Below, one piece after another: positions 43,289-52,110 of a stretch of 64,000 nt of DNA; the stretch's first letter is position 1; the number at the start of each line of letters is the position of its first letter. This DNA comes from Labilithrix sp. Lineage in GTDB: Bacteria > Myxococcota_A > Polyangia > Polyangiales > Polyangiaceae. Location: assembly GCA_019637175.1 (NCBI GenBank), contig JAHBWD010000012.1:117088-181087 (forward strand), written 5' to 3'. The position numbers were made by a program, and so were the translations under genes. Under the pieces are notes generated by a model that did not search any database, was not told the origin of the DNA, and was given only the letters and a program-made list of their open reading frames with translations.

Positions 43289-43803
43289 CCCGGCAGCGTC
43301 TGCGTGAGCTTGCCGAGGTAGTCGCGCTTGCCGATCGTCACGCCGTTGTGGCGGAGGATCGCGTAGACGTGCGCGAGGTGGAAGAAGAAGTTCGGGAGGG
43401 CGTGCTCGACGAAGTAGTCGGCGCCCGTCATCGTCTTGCCTTCCCATCGCGGCTGCGTGATCGAGCGCGTCGCGGCGCCGTCGAAGTCCTTCTCCGCCAA
43501 GGTGTCGAGCCAGGCGACGACCGACTTCACGCGCGCGCGGAGCTCGTCGATCGTCTGCTCGGTGTCGGCTTGCACGGGCGCCTCCTTGCCCGTGAGGCGC
43601 GCGGCGGCGAGCTTCGCGGTGTCGCAGGTGAGCTGCACCTGACGCGCGAACGGGAACTGGTCGGGCGCGAGCCGGAAGCCGACGAGCACGTTGGGATCGA
43701 ACGACTTGGCCTGCCCGTGCGCGACGAGCGCGTCGAACCACTTGTCGAGCTGCCCGAGCTGCTTCTTCATCTGGCCGAACGTCTTGAAGTACATGCGCGG
43801 CAT
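43285..43803 (-). CDS. DUF1993 (DinB-like) protein
   Basis: 172 residues, cytoplasmic, no signal. The sequence follows the DUF1993 pattern: a start MPRMYFKTFGQMKKQLGQLDKWFDALVAHGQ, the middle RLAPDQFPFARQVQLTCDTAKLAAARLTGKEAP, and the C-terminal WEGKTMTGADYFVEHALPNFFFHLAHVYAILRHNGVTIGKRDYLG. These proteins have the four-helix DinB/YfiT fold. The metal-ligand histidines typical of DinB can be partly seen in the HALPNFFFHLAH stretch, and their role is not established. It is followed by the parvulin lipoprotein gene with a 1-nt gap (43804), so the two are co-transcribed. Confidence 0.85.
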   Translation of the reverse strand: MPRMYFKTFGQMKKQLGQLDKWFDALVAHGQAKSFDPNVLVGFRLAPDQFPFARQVQLTCDTAKLAAARLTGKEAPVQADTEQTIDELRARVKSVVAWLDTLAEKDFDGAATRSITQPRWEGKTMTGADYFVEHALPNFFFHLAHVYAILRHNGVTIGKRDYLGKLTQTLPG

Positions 43804-43804
43804 C

Positions 43805-44281
43805 CTACTCCGTGCGGAGGATCACGTGAAACCCGAAGTCGGTCTCGACGACGTGGCTGACTTCTCCCGCCGCGAGCTCGAAGGCCGCGTCGGCGAAGGG
43901 CGGCACGACGTCGGTGCGCGCGATCGCGCCGAGTGAGCCTTCGCGCGTCGCGGCGCCCGGCTCTTCGCTGTACTCCTTGACGACGTCGGCGAACGACGCG
44001 CCTCCTTCGAGCTTCGCGCGCGCCTCCTCTGCGCGAAGGCACGCTTCTTCGCGCGTGCGCGTCACGGTCGCGGGCGCCTTCTTCGCGCCGGCGTACTTCA
44101 CGAGGACGTGCTTCGCGCCGATCTTCGACGGCTCGTCGGCCCTTCGCTCTCGCTTCGCGCCGGCGATCGCGAGGCACTTCTCCGCCGGGCCGTCGCTCGA
44201 AGGGCTCGGCGCCAGAGGCGCCGGCGCCGCTCCGCCGCACGCGACCAACGTCAGGAAGACCAAGCTGCACGCGCGCTTCAT
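43805..44281 (-). CDS. Parvulin-type peptidyl-prolyl isomerase lipoprotein
   Basis: 158 residues from the ATG at 44281. Signal peptide MKRACSLVFLTLVAC with lipobox. Mature part: a short spacer and a single parvulin (rotamase) domain. Recognised elements are KIGAKHVLVKYAGAKKAP (typical opening), ACLRAEEARAKLEGGASFADVVKEYSEEPGAATREGSLGAIARTDVVPPFADAAFELAAGEVSHVVETDFGFHVILR; the GSLG, FxxAxFxL and ETxFGFHVI elements are diagnostic of the PpiC/SurA class. It would assist folding of exported proteins in the periplasm, which fits the many lipoproteins around. It ends at 43805 with only one base before the DUF1993 gene. Confidence 0.9.
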   Translation of the reverse strand: MKRACSLVFLTLVACGGAAPAPLAPSPSSDGPAEKCLAIAGAKRERRADEPSKIGAKHVLVKYAGAKKAPATVTRTREEACLRAEEARAKLEGGASFADVVKEYSEEPGAATREGSLGAIARTDVVPPFADAAFELAAGEVSHVVETDFGFHVILRTE

Positions 44282-44292
44282 GGAGCGCGACG

Positions 44293-45342
44293 TTAACCGA
44301 ACCTCACGAGCACGTGCCAGAGCTGCTTGATGTGCTGCCACGTCTCCTCCGGCGTCGCCCAGTCGGACCAAGCGGACGGATCGCGGTGGAGGGAGGCCGC
44401 CGCGCGCCCGAGCGCCGCGGCGTCGAGGCGACCCGGCACCGAGGCGAACGCGGCCTCGATCCGGCGCGCGAGCGGCGCCATGCGCGGCCCGCGAAAGTCG
44501 TCCGGGACCTCCGCGGGCGAGAGGGCGAAGCCCGGATGCCGCCGCAAGGAGATGCGATGACGCGACGCGAGCGCCTCGAGCGCGTCGCCGATCTCGGTTC
44601 CGGTGAACGACGGATCGACGACGATCGCCTCGACGTCCCTCGCGAGATCCACGTCGGAATGCACCTGCGCTTCGATGTACGCGTCGAGCGCGCGTCCGAC
44701 GGTGGGAGCGGGCGGATTCGCCAGCCGCGCGACGAGCGCCGGCACGTCGAGGTTCGTCACGCCGAGCGCCTCTCGCTTCGCGTCGACCGCTTCGAAGAGC
44801 GCCGCGACGACGGGCTCGAGCACGTCGATCGTGCCGACGTGCGCAGGGCCTTCGTGGCTGTCGCCCCACGTGAACGTGCAGCGCGAGGCGATCTCGCGAC
44901 GGAGCTCGAGGAAGCAGGAGCCGAACCGCGGGCTGCCGCCGTCGGCGTGGCCCATGACGTTGAGCGCGCCGTACTTCGGCCGCTCGCTCACGCCGACGCC
45001 GCCCGCGTGGTAGGCGCCGCCGAAGAGCGTCCGCTCCCAGCGGTCGCGATCGCCGCCGGCGAACGCGGTCGGGCTGCCGTTCGTCACGCCGGTCTCGAAC
45101 TGGCTCTTGTATCGACCCTCTCTCACGAGCCCCTCGGCCACGGAGACGCCGTCGCGCCGCAGCCTGTCGGGATGAAAGCTCAACGTCACCCGCGCCCCGT
45201 CGAGGAGGAGCTCCGGCGACACCCGTCGCGCTTCCCCCGCCCGAGCAAAGATCGCCGCGAGCACCCCGCGCGCCGCCGGAAGCGCCCCCTCCGCCCGCCT
45301 CCGCACGCAAGCGACCGCTGCCACCTGAGCCGGCGACCCCAT
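44293..45342 (-). CDS. DUF3626 protein
   Basis: 349 residues from the ATG at 45342. The conserved DUF3626 patterns are VTLSFHPDRLRRDGVSVAEGLVREGRYKSQFETGVTNGSPTAFAGGDRDRWERTLFGGAYH, ERPKYGALNVMGHADGGSPRFGSCFLELRREIASRCTFTWGDSHEGP and the C-terminal LASRHRISLRRHPGFALSPAEVPDDFRGPRMAPLARRI. The GRYxSQFETGxxNGS and GDRDxWExxLFGGAYH motifs are strong identifiers. The family is distantly related to ADP-ribosylating/toxin-like folds as far as I recall, but function is not established. It is adjacent to the parvulin gene and divergent from an AraC regulator (105-bp shared gap) that might control it. Confidence 0.88.
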   Translation of the reverse strand: MGSPAQVAAVACVRRRAEGALPAARGVLAAIFARAGEARRVSPELLLDGARVTLSFHPDRLRRDGVSVAEGLVREGRYKSQFETGVTNGSPTAFAGGDRDRWERTLFGGAYHAGGVGVSERPKYGALNVMGHADGGSPRFGSCFLELRREIASRCTFTWGDSHEGPAHVGTIDVLEPVVAALFEAVDAKREALGVTNLDVPALVARLANPPAPTVGRALDAYIEAQVHSDVDLARDVEAIVVDPSFTGTEIGDALEALASRHRISLRRHPGFALSPAEVPDDFRGPRMAPLARRIEAAFASVPGRLDAAALGRAAASLHRDPSAWSDWATPEETWQHIKQLWHVLVRFG

Positions 45343-45447
45343 CTCTCTTCTTAGCGCGACCACCAAGCCAAGGCCCCCGATCCCGGTCCCCCGTCCCGTG
45401 TTCTGTATTCCATATTCGTCCTTTTCTCCCCGAGTAAGCTTTCGCCC

Positions 45448-46464
45448 ATGCCGCTGGACGCGTCGGTTCCGGTCATCGTCGCCCGCGCGATCATCGCGGC
45501 CGCCGAGAACCGCGGCGTCTCCGCCGAAGCCCTCGCGCGCGCCGCCGAGTTCGATCTCGAGCTGCTCGACGACGCCGACGCGCGCGCGCCCGCCGAGAAA
45601 ATGCTCCGCATGTGGGAGGTCGCGGGCGCGCTGACCGGCGACGACTCCTTCGGCCTCTTCGTCGGGCGCACCTCGCACACGAGCGGCATGCCCCTCGCCG
45701 GCAGGCTCATCGCCGCGAGCCCCACGCTCGGCGAAGGCCTCGCGCGCATCATGGCGTACTACCGCGTCTTCAACGACGTCCACCCGGCGTCGGTCGACGT
45801 CGAGGGCGACGACGTCGTCGTGCGCGTCCTCACCAAGGCGATCCCGATCGCGCTGCCGCGCCACGCCATCGAGTTCGCGTTCGCGTGGTTCGTCGGCGTC
45901 GCGAGCCTCGCGGTGGGAGAAGAAGTGAAGCTCGGCGCGGTGACCTTCGAGCACCCGCCTCCGCGAAGCCCCGGCGATCACGAAGCGATCTTCGGCTGCC
46001 CCGTCACGTTCGACGGCCCCGAGACGTCGTTTCGCGCGCCGCGCGAGCTCTTCGAACGCGCCAACGCCGCGCCCGATCCGTACCTCGTCGAGCTGCTCGA
46101 GAGTCACGCGAAGGTGCTCGTCGACAAGCTGCCCGCGCGCGCGAGCCAGGCGGCGCGCGTGCGCGCCGTGGTGACCGAGCTCTTGCAGCGCGGCGACGCG
46201 AACATCGACTTCGCCGCCGAGGCGCTCCACCTCAGCCCGCGCACGCTCCAACGCAAGCTCCGCGAAGAAGGCACGTCGTTCAGCGATCTCGTCGACGAGA
46301 CGCGGTGCGAGCTCGCCAAGCAGCACCTCCGCGACCGGGCCCACTCGATCGCGCAGATCGCGCTGCTCGTCGGGTTCTCAGACCAGAGCACGTTCCATCG
46401 CGCGTTCGTCCGCTGGACGGGCACGACGCCCGGCGACTTCCGGCGCGGCGGCGCGCGACGCTGA
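45448..46464 (+). CDS. AraC-family transcriptional regulator
   Basis: 338 residues. The N-terminal ligand-binding domain of the OruR/ArgR-like AraC class ([31 protein letters not shown]..., [103 protein letters not shown]) is followed by two helix-turn-helix motifs: [46 protein letters not shown] and [34 protein letters not shown], the second with the AraC PF-box [15 protein letters not shown]. It probably senses a small molecule. It is divergent from the DUF3626/parvulin operon, which it may regulate; a less GC-rich 20-bp patch at 45400-45420 lies in between. Confidence 0.92.
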   Translation: MPLDASVPVIVARAIIAAAENRGVSAEALARAAEFDLELLDDADARAPAEKMLRMWEVAGALTGDDSFGLFVGRTSHTSGMPLAGRLIAASPTLGEGLARIMAYYRVFNDVHPASVDVEGDDVVVRVLTKAIPIALPRHAIEFAFAWFVGVASLAVGEEVKLGAVTFEHPPPRSPGDHEAIFGCPVTFDGPETSFRAPRELFERANAAPDPYLVELLESHAKVLVDKLPARASQAARVRAVVTELLQRGDANIDFAAEALHLSPRTLQRKLREEGTSFSDLVDETRCELAKQHLRDRAHSIAQIALLVGFSDQSTFHRAFVRWTGTTPGDFRRGGARR

Positions 46465-46704
46465 AGCGCCGCAGAGGCGACAGCGCGGCTCGCGCGCCCA
46501 TCGCGCCATCGGGCCGACCGACGTCGCGCACGCGAACCAGCACGGGACGAGCAACAGGTTCAGCGGCAGGAGGATCGCGAAGCACGCCCCCAGCAAGAGG
46601 AGCGGGATCCAGAGCGCCACGACCGCCGCCCACCTCGCTCGACTCGGCGCGACCACCGAGCCTTGGCCCCCACACTTTCCACACGAGCACGCGCTGCGTT
46701 CCAC
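46378..46704 (-). CDS. Small membrane protein with paired cysteine motifs
   Basis: 108 residues from a GTG at 46704 preceded by GGAGGTG at 6-nt spacing. N-terminal CSCGKCGG, then a hydrophobic region of two short helices ([30 protein letters not shown]), a GPMARW patch, and a C-terminal CRLCGASA plus a basic tail. The paired Cys-x-x-Cys elements on either side of the membrane segment suggest zinc coordination. No family is recognised. The last 87 nt overlap the end of the AraC gene on the opposite strand. The good ribosome-binding site and Cys pairs support it; the overlap argues for caution. Confidence 0.55.
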   Translation of the reverse strand: MERSACSCGKCGGQGSVVAPSRARWAAVVALWIPLLLLGACFAILLPLNLLLVPCWFACATSVGPMARWAREPRCRLCGASASRAAAPEVAGRRARPADERAMERALV

Positions 46705-46853
46705 GGCGTCACCTCCACGATGACTCGGTAGGGCCGCGCGCCCAGGGGAATTGGCACCTCACGCCACCCCGCTTGGCCACCGGCGCCATTCGCGCGCGCC
46801 CGCGGCTCCCCAACGGCGGCCCCCGGGTCTATGCTCCGCCCGCGGAGGAACAC

Positions 46854-48197
46854 GTGAGCAATCCCTTTCTCGAACCGCAGCCCGAGCCCGTACGCGTCAT
46901 CGAGCAGATCCCGGTCGCCGGCTCGTCGGATCTTCCTCCCCAGATCATCGCGTCGGAGAAGATCCCGACGCCGCCGCACCTGCTCGTCTCGCGCGCGCTC
47001 GCGCGCGGCGGCATGGGCCACGTCCATCCGTGCACCGATCGCAACCTGCTCCGCCAGGTCGCGATGAAGCGCCTCGACAAGAGCTACGCGAGCCAGCCCT
47101 TCTATCGCGACGCGTTCATCGCCGAAGGCCAGATGACCGGCCAGCTCGAGCACCCGAACATCGTTCCGGTCCACGAGCTCGCGATCGACGAGAGCGGCAT
47201 TCCCTACTTCACGATGAAGCTCGTTCAGGGGATCTCGTTCACCGACTGGCTGCGCCGGCGGCCGCCGGGTTCGGTCGAGCGCATCGAGGACGGCATCGAG
47301 ATCCTGCTCAAGGTCTGCGACGCGCTCGCGTACGCGCATCATCGCGGCGTCGTGCACCGCGATCTCAAGCCGGCCAACATCATGGTCGGCGACTTCGGGC
47401 AGGTGTACTTGATGGACTGGGGGCTCGCGAAGCTCGTCGGCTCGCAGCCCGCGTCGGGGCGCGGCGCGCTCATGAACGCGCCCGGCCCCGTCGGCACACC
47501 CGACTACATGGCGCCGGAGCAGGCGCGGGGCAACCCCGACGACGTCGACGCGCGATCCGACGTCTTCGGCGTCGGTGCGCTCCTCTTCGAGGTGCTCTCC
47601 GGCCAGGGCCCGTACGGCAGGCTCGATCTCGACAACAAGATCGTCCTCGAGCGCGCGGCCAAGGGCGCGGTCGCGTCGATCGACGCGGCGGCCGAGCCCT
47701 ACGGCATCGCCAAGCGCATCCGCGCCATCGCCGAGCGCGCGACGCAGGCCGAGCCGGCGAAGCGCTTCGCCTCGATCACCGAGCTCCAAGACGCGATGCG
47801 CGCGTTCCTCCACGGAGGGCTTCACCTCCCACGCAAGACCTTCCAACCGGGGGAGCTCATCGTCCGCGAGGGCGAGAAGGGCGACGCCGCGTACATGATC
47901 ATCGGCGGCAAGTGCCGCGCGTACCGCACCGTCGAAGGCGCCGAGGAGACGCTCTCGGTGATGGAGCCCGGCGACGCCTTCGGCGAGATGGCGCTCATCT
48001 TGTACGAGCCGCGCGCGGCGAGCGTCGTCGCCATCGACACCGTCACCGTGGTCGTCCTCGATCAGGCGACGATGAACGAAGGCCTCGGCCTGTCGGGATG
48101 GACCGGAGCGCTCGTTCGCGCGCTGGCGCAGCGCTTCGCCGATCTCGAGCAGATGGTGCGCACCTCGGGCTTGCGGCGCCACAGCCAGAATCCCTGA
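46854..48197 (+). CDS. Ser/Thr kinase with C-terminal cyclic-nucleotide-binding domain
   Basis: 447 residues from a GTG at 46854 with GGAGG about 6 nt upstream. Kinase domain about 45-320: [13 protein letters not shown] (Gly-loop), QVAMKRL lysine near 71, [12 protein letters not shown] near 168, [11 protein letters not shown] near 187 (DWG replaces DFG), [22 protein letters not shown] cyclic-nucleotide-binding domain follows, about 329-440: [29 protein letters not shown]...[22 protein letters not shown]. The phosphate-binding cassette FGEMAL...PRAASV keeps the Glu and Arg that contact the cyclic nucleotide. No membrane helix, hence cytoplasmic. A direct cAMP/cGMP-regulated kinase is inferred; the window also encodes a class III cyclase at 2182-3627. 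Confidence 0.92.
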   Translation: MSNPFLEPQPEPVRVIEQIPVAGSSDLPPQIIASEKIPTPPHLLVSRALARGGMGHVHPCTDRNLLRQVAMKRLDKSYASQPFYRDAFIAEGQMTGQLEHPNIVPVHELAIDESGIPYFTMKLVQGISFTDWLRRRPPGSVERIEDGIEILLKVCDALAYAHHRGVVHRDLKPANIMVGDFGQVYLMDWGLAKLVGSQPASGRGALMNAPGPVGTPDYMAPEQARGNPDDVDARSDVFGVGALLFEVLSGQGPYGRLDLDNKIVLERAAKGAVASIDAAAEPYGIAKRIRAIAERATQAEPAKRFASITELQDAMRAFLHGGLHLPRKTFQPGELIVREGEKGDAAYMIIGGKCRAYRTVEGAEETLSVMEPGDAFGEMALILYEPRAASVVAIDTVTVVVLDQATMNEGLGLSGWTGALVRALAQRFADLEQMVRTSGLRRHSQNP

Positions 48198-48210
48198 GGC
48201 GCAGCCCGGA

Positions 48211-48885
48211 TCAAGGCAAGACGCGGATGACGCCGTTCGCGCCGGGAGACGTGCTCTGGCACGCGGGGTTGAAGCTCGCGACCGTCGACTCGCCCCACGT
48301 CAGCGCGTAGTCGCCCGGAGGCGTGCCGGGCTTGATGCGGATCGCGAGCGTGTCGGCCTTGCCCGCGGGGATCGCGTCCGGACATCCACCGAGCGCGCCT
48401 TCGCCGAACGCGTTCCACACGATCTGATCGGGGCTGCCCGGCGTGACGTTGGTCGCGACCATGCGCGTTCGACACGCCACGTGCTCGCCTTCGTTCGTGA
48501 GCTCGAAGCGGCCGAGATCGAGATCGATGCGCCCGCCGACCTCGCCGGCGGCGGTGCAGCCCGACGATCCGAGGAGCACGAGATCGACCTGCACGACGTC
48601 GCCCGCGCGACCTTCGACCCTCTCGATGCATGCCTTCGGCTCGGGGAAGGTCCCCGTGCAGTGCTTGGCGATCGGCTGCGGCGCCGGCGGCGCGCTGGCC
48701 TCGTTGCCCGCGTCGGGCGCCGCGACGTCGCCGTCGGCGCCCGCGTCGACCGCGGCCGCGGGCGCGTTCTGTTCGACGGGCTCCGCGGGCGCGAGATCGC
48801 CGTCGGGTCCGGGCGCGGCGCCGCCGCACGCCACGAGGGCGAAGAGAGAGGAGAGCGCGAGTGCGAGAGACTTGGTGTGAGCCAT
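48211..48885 (-). CDS. Lipoprotein with beta-sandwich-like domain
   Basis: 224 residues from the ATG at 48885. A signal peptide ends ALVAC (lipidated), then an Ala/Pro/Asp spacer (PAEPVEQNAPAAAVDAGADG...NEASAPPAPQ). The C-terminal domain, about 130 residues, contains CTGTFPEPKACIERVEGRAGDVVQVDLVLLGSSGCTAAGEVGGRIDLDLGRFELTNEGEHVACRTRMVATNVTPGSPDQIVWNAF and ends in GVIRVLP. The alternating hydrophobic strands, two cysteine pairs and the IPAGKADTLAIRIKPGTPPGDYALTW segment resemble cohesin/carbohydrate-binding type beta-sandwiches, but I cannot assign a family. It converges with the kinase-CNB gene (14-nt gap). Confidence 0.72.
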   Translation of the reverse strand: MAHTKSLALALSSLFALVACGGAAPGPDGDLAPAEPVEQNAPAAAVDAGADGDVAAPDAGNEASAPPAPQPIAKHCTGTFPEPKACIERVEGRAGDVVQVDLVLLGSSGCTAAGEVGGRIDLDLGRFELTNEGEHVACRTRMVATNVTPGSPDQIVWNAFGEGALGGCPDAIPAGKADTLAIRIKPGTPPGDYALTWGESTVASFNPACQSTSPGANGVIRVLP

Positions 48886-49040
48886 GATGGCGAAGGGAGG
48901 AGCACTCGGCGTGCCACGCGATCGCGATCGCAGAATCACACGACGAGCGCGCGCCTCGTCGCCGGTTCGGGTGACGTCGCGCGGCGCGCTCGCGCGAGAG
49001 ACGGCGGATACACGCGATACGTGCTCCGTTCAGGTGACGC

Positions 49041-49880
49041 TCACGCGAGCGCGAGATCGGCCGCCGTCGCGAGCGTCGCGCCGGTGCTCGACTCGATCTT
49101 CCACGCCGCGTGCTCTTCGCCGCGGACCGGTCCGCGATTGACGATGAAGACCGGGATGCCGCGCTCGACCGCGCGCCTCGAGAACCGATACCCGGAGTAG
49201 ACCGCGAGCGACGTGCCCACGACGAGGAGCGCGCGAGCGTCGTCGACCATCGCGAACGCGCGATCGACGATCGGCCGCGCGACGTTGTGACCGAAGAAGA
49301 CGACGTGGGGCTTGAGGACGCCGTCGCAGCGCGCGCAGCTCGGCACTTCGAAGCGCTCGATCCATTCGTCGGGCAGATCGGCGTCGCCGTCGGGCGCCAT
49401 CGGCGCGTCGACGATGGCGGGGTTCGCCGCGCGCATCCGCGTCTGCACGCTCTCGCGGTCTTCGATCGCGGAGCAGACGAGACAGATGACCTCCGCGAGC
49501 GCGCCGTGGAGCTCGACGATGTTGCGGCTGCCGGCCGCGTGATGAAGGCGATCGACGTTCTGGGTGATGAGCCCGGTGACGCAGCCTCGCGCTTCGAGGC
49601 GCGCGAGCGCGTCGTGCGCCGCGCCCGGCCTCGCGAGCTTGAAGCGATCCCATCCGGTCATCGCGCGCGCCCAGTAGCGACGGCGAAGGCGCTCCGAGCG
49701 CACGAACTCCGGGCCCTGGATGGGGCGGCGCGGGCGCGCGAGCGCCTCGGGGCTGCGATAGTCGGGGATGCCCGACTCGGTGCTGACGCCCGCGCCCGTG
49801 AGCGCGACCACGCCGCCGAGGCGCAGCTCGGCCGAGAGCCGAGACAGCGCGTCCGTCACCTCGTGGCTCGCGACGTTCAC
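49041..49880 (-). CDS. NAD-dependent protein deacetylase (sirtuin)
   Basis: 279 residues, cytoplasmic. All sirtuin signatures are present: VALTGAGVSTESGIPDYRSPEAL (NAD-binding GAGxSxxSGIPDYR), LITQNVDRLHHAAGS with TQNVDxLH, ELHGALAEVICLVCS, and the zinc-binding cysteine pairs CLVCS and SCARCDG before LKPHVVFFGHNVARPIVDRAF. The rest is ALLVVGTSLAVYSGYRFSRRA and IVNRGPV. The FGH (rather than FGE) after the zinc ribbon and the DGVLKP motif recall SIRT4-type sirtuins, so ADP-ribosylation or delipoylation are alternatives to deacetylation. It is divergent from the prolyl oligopeptidase gene, 49 bp apart. Confidence 0.92.
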   Translation of the reverse strand: MNVASHEVTDALSRLSAELRLGGVVALTGAGVSTESGIPDYRSPEALARPRRPIQGPEFVRSERLRRRYWARAMTGWDRFKLARPGAAHDALARLEARGCVTGLITQNVDRLHHAAGSRNIVELHGALAEVICLVCSAIEDRESVQTRMRAANPAIVDAPMAPDGDADLPDEWIERFEVPSCARCDGVLKPHVVFFGHNVARPIVDRAFAMVDDARALLVVGTSLAVYSGYRFSRRAVERGIPVFIVNRGPVRGEEHAAWKIESSTGATLATAADLALA

Positions 49881-49929
49881 GACGTGAGGATATCAGTCGC
49901 GCGCGCGCGTTCTCGGCTATTGAGAGGTC

Positions 49930-52110
49930 ATGCAGAGCCGCGCGACCTTCGTTCTCTTGCTCTCGATCGCCGGGTGCGGCGGAGCGGACAAATTCGTCGA
50001 GCCGCCGAGGTTGCCCGATCCGGCGCCCACGGCCGCGCCTCCGGCCGCCCCGCTCGAGCCGACGAACGACGCGTTCCTCTACCTCGAAGAGGTCTCGGGC
50101 GAGAAGGCGCTCACCTTCGCGCGCGCGCACAACGCCGTCTCCGAGAAGCAGCTCACGGCCGACGCGAGCTTCGCCGCGCTCCAGGATCGGCTCTTCGCGA
50201 TCTACAGCTCGAAGGATCGCATCCCGTTCCCCAGCATGCAGAACGACGCGCTCCGGAACTTCTGGACCGACGCGGAGCACCCGCGCGGCCTCTGGAGGCA
50301 GACGACGTTCGCCGACTACAAGAAGGCGACGCCCGCATGGACGACGCTCCTCGACGTCGACGCGCTCGGCAAGGCGGAGAACGAGAGCTTCGTCTATCAC
50401 GGCGCCGCGTGCCTCTACCCGCTGCGGAAGAAGTGCCTCCTCAAGCTCTCGAAGGGCGGCGGCGACGCCGACGTCATGCGCGAGTTCGACGTCGACAAGA
50501 AGGCGTTCGTGCCGAACGGCTTCTCGCTGCCCGAGGCCAAGAGCCGCGTCGCGTGGAAGGACGACGACACGATCTTCGTCGCGACGGACTTCGGCACGGG
50601 CACGCTGACGAAGGCGGGCTACCCGCGCGTCGTGAAGGAGTGGAAGCGAGGGACGCCGCTGTCGTCGGCGACGCCGATCTTCGAAGTGAAAGACACCGAC
50701 ATCGCGGCGACGTGCAGCCGCGACTTCCGTCACGGTCGAAAGCGCGACTTCTGCCACCGCTCGATCGACTTCGAGCGCCACGAGACGTTCCTCGTCCGCG
50801 ACGGAAAGCTCGTGAAGATCGACAAGCCCGAAGACGCCGACGCCGACGTCTGGGACGACGAGATCATCCTTCGCCTGCGAAGCGAGTGGATCACGGGCGC
50901 GCCTCCCGTCACCTACGAGAAGGGCGCCCTGCTCGCCGCGAGCTTCGAGGGCTTCCTCGCGGGCAAGCGCGACTTCCAGGTGCTCTTCGCGCCGACGCCG
51001 CATTCGTCCCTCGCCGACTGGGCGGGCACGAAGACGCGCCTCTACCTCGACGTGCTCACCGACGTGAAGAACCAGGTGAGCGTGTGGTCGCGCAAACCGG
51101 GAGACACCTCGAAGGCGCGCTGGAGCGGGAGCCCGATCAAGGAGTCGACCGCGTCGATCGACGTCACGCCGTTCGATCCGTTTCGATCCGACGACGTCTG
51201 GCTCACGCTCGAAGACTTCACCGTCCCCGCGTCGCTCGTGTTGTGGAGCCCGACGGGGAACAAGCGAGAGCTCGTGAAGCAGAACCCGAAGTTCTTCGAC
51301 GCGAGCGACGTCGACGTGAAGCAGCACTTCGCGACGTCGAAGGACGGCACGAAGGTCCCGTACTTCGAAGTCGCGCGCCGGGATCGCGCGACGAGCGCGC
51401 CGACGATCCTCGACGCCTACGGCGGCTTCGAGATCTCGCTCTCCGCCGGATACAGCGGCGGCGTCGGCGCCGCCTGGCTCGAGCGCGGCGGCGTGTTCGT
51501 GCAGGCGAACCTCCGCGGCGGCGGCGAGTACGGGCCCGCGTGGCACGAAGCAGCCATGAAGCACAAACGCCAGAACGCCTACGACGACATGATCGCCGTC
51601 GCCGAAGATCTGGTGAAGCGCGGCGTGACGACGCCGAAGACGCTCGGCATCATGGGCGCGAGCAACGGCGGCCTGCTCACGAGCGTGATGCTGACGCAGC
51701 GGCCGGATCTCTTCGGCGCCGTCGTGAGCAAGGTGCCGCTCACCGACATGCAGCGCTTCCACAAGCTCCTCGCGGGCGCCTCGTGGATGAGCGAGTACGG
51801 CGACCCCGACAAGCCCGAAGACTGGAGCGCGCTCGCGAAGTACTCGCCGTTCCACAACGTCAAGCGCGGCGCCGCGTATCCGCCGATGTTCTTCACCACG
51901 TCGACGAAGGACGATCGCGTCCATCCCGCCCACGCGCGCAAGATGGTCGCGAAGCTCGAGTCGCTCGGGCACCAGCCGCTCTACTACGAGAACATCGAGG
52001 GCGGCCACGGCGGCGCGGCCGACATCAAGCAGCGCGCGTACGTCGACGCGCTCGTCTACACGTTCCTCGCCTCGCGCCTCGGCCTCTCCACGCCGGTCAA
52101 GCGGCCCTAA
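49930..52110 (+). CDS. Prolyl oligopeptidase-family (S9A) lipoprotein
   Basis: 726 residues. Short signal peptide MQSRATFVLLLSIAGC with a lipobox. The N-terminal propeller domain is about 35-440 (PTNDAFLYLEEVSGEKALTFARAHN..., typical start of the S9A family). The C-terminal alpha/beta hydrolase has the Ser in IMGASNGGLL (GxSxGG), Asp in TSTKDDRVHPAHA and His in ENIEGGHGGAADIK; YGGFEISLSAGY and LRGGGEYGPAWHEAAMKHKRQNAYDDMIA are classical S9A motifs. It should cleave short Pro-containing peptides, here exported and membrane-anchored, which is unusual for the mostly cytoplasmic S9A enzymes. The stop codon overlaps the stop of the next minus-strand gene in a CTAA. Confidence 0.9.
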   Translation: MQSRATFVLLLSIAGCGGADKFVEPPRLPDPAPTAAPPAAPLEPTNDAFLYLEEVSGEKALTFARAHNAVSEKQLTADASFAALQDRLFAIYSSKDRIPFPSMQNDALRNFWTDAEHPRGLWRQTTFADYKKATPAWTTLLDVDALGKAENESFVYHGAACLYPLRKKCLLKLSKGGGDADVMREFDVDKKAFVPNGFSLPEAKSRVAWKDDDTIFVATDFGTGTLTKAGYPRVVKEWKRGTPLSSATPIFEVKDTDIAATCSRDFRHGRKRDFCHRSIDFERHETFLVRDGKLVKIDKPEDADADVWDDEIILRLRSEWITGAPPVTYEKGALLAASFEGFLAGKRDFQVLFAPTPHSSLADWAGTKTRLYLDVLTDVKNQVSVWSRKPGDTSKARWSGSPIKESTASIDVTPFDPFRSDDVWLTLEDFTVPASLVLWSPTGNKRELVKQNPKFFDASDVDVKQHFATSKDGTKVPYFEVARRDRATSAPTILDAYGGFEISLSAGYSGGVGAAWLERGGVFVQANLRGGGEYGPAWHEAAMKHKRQNAYDDMIAVAEDLVKRGVTTPKTLGIMGASNGGLLTSVMLTQRPDLFGAVVSKVPLTDMQRFHKLLAGASWMSEYGDPDKPEDWSALAKYSPFHNVKRGAAYPPMFFTTSTKDDRVHPAHARKMVAKLESLGHQPLYYENIEGGHGGAADIKQRAYVDALVYTFLASRLGLSTPVKRP

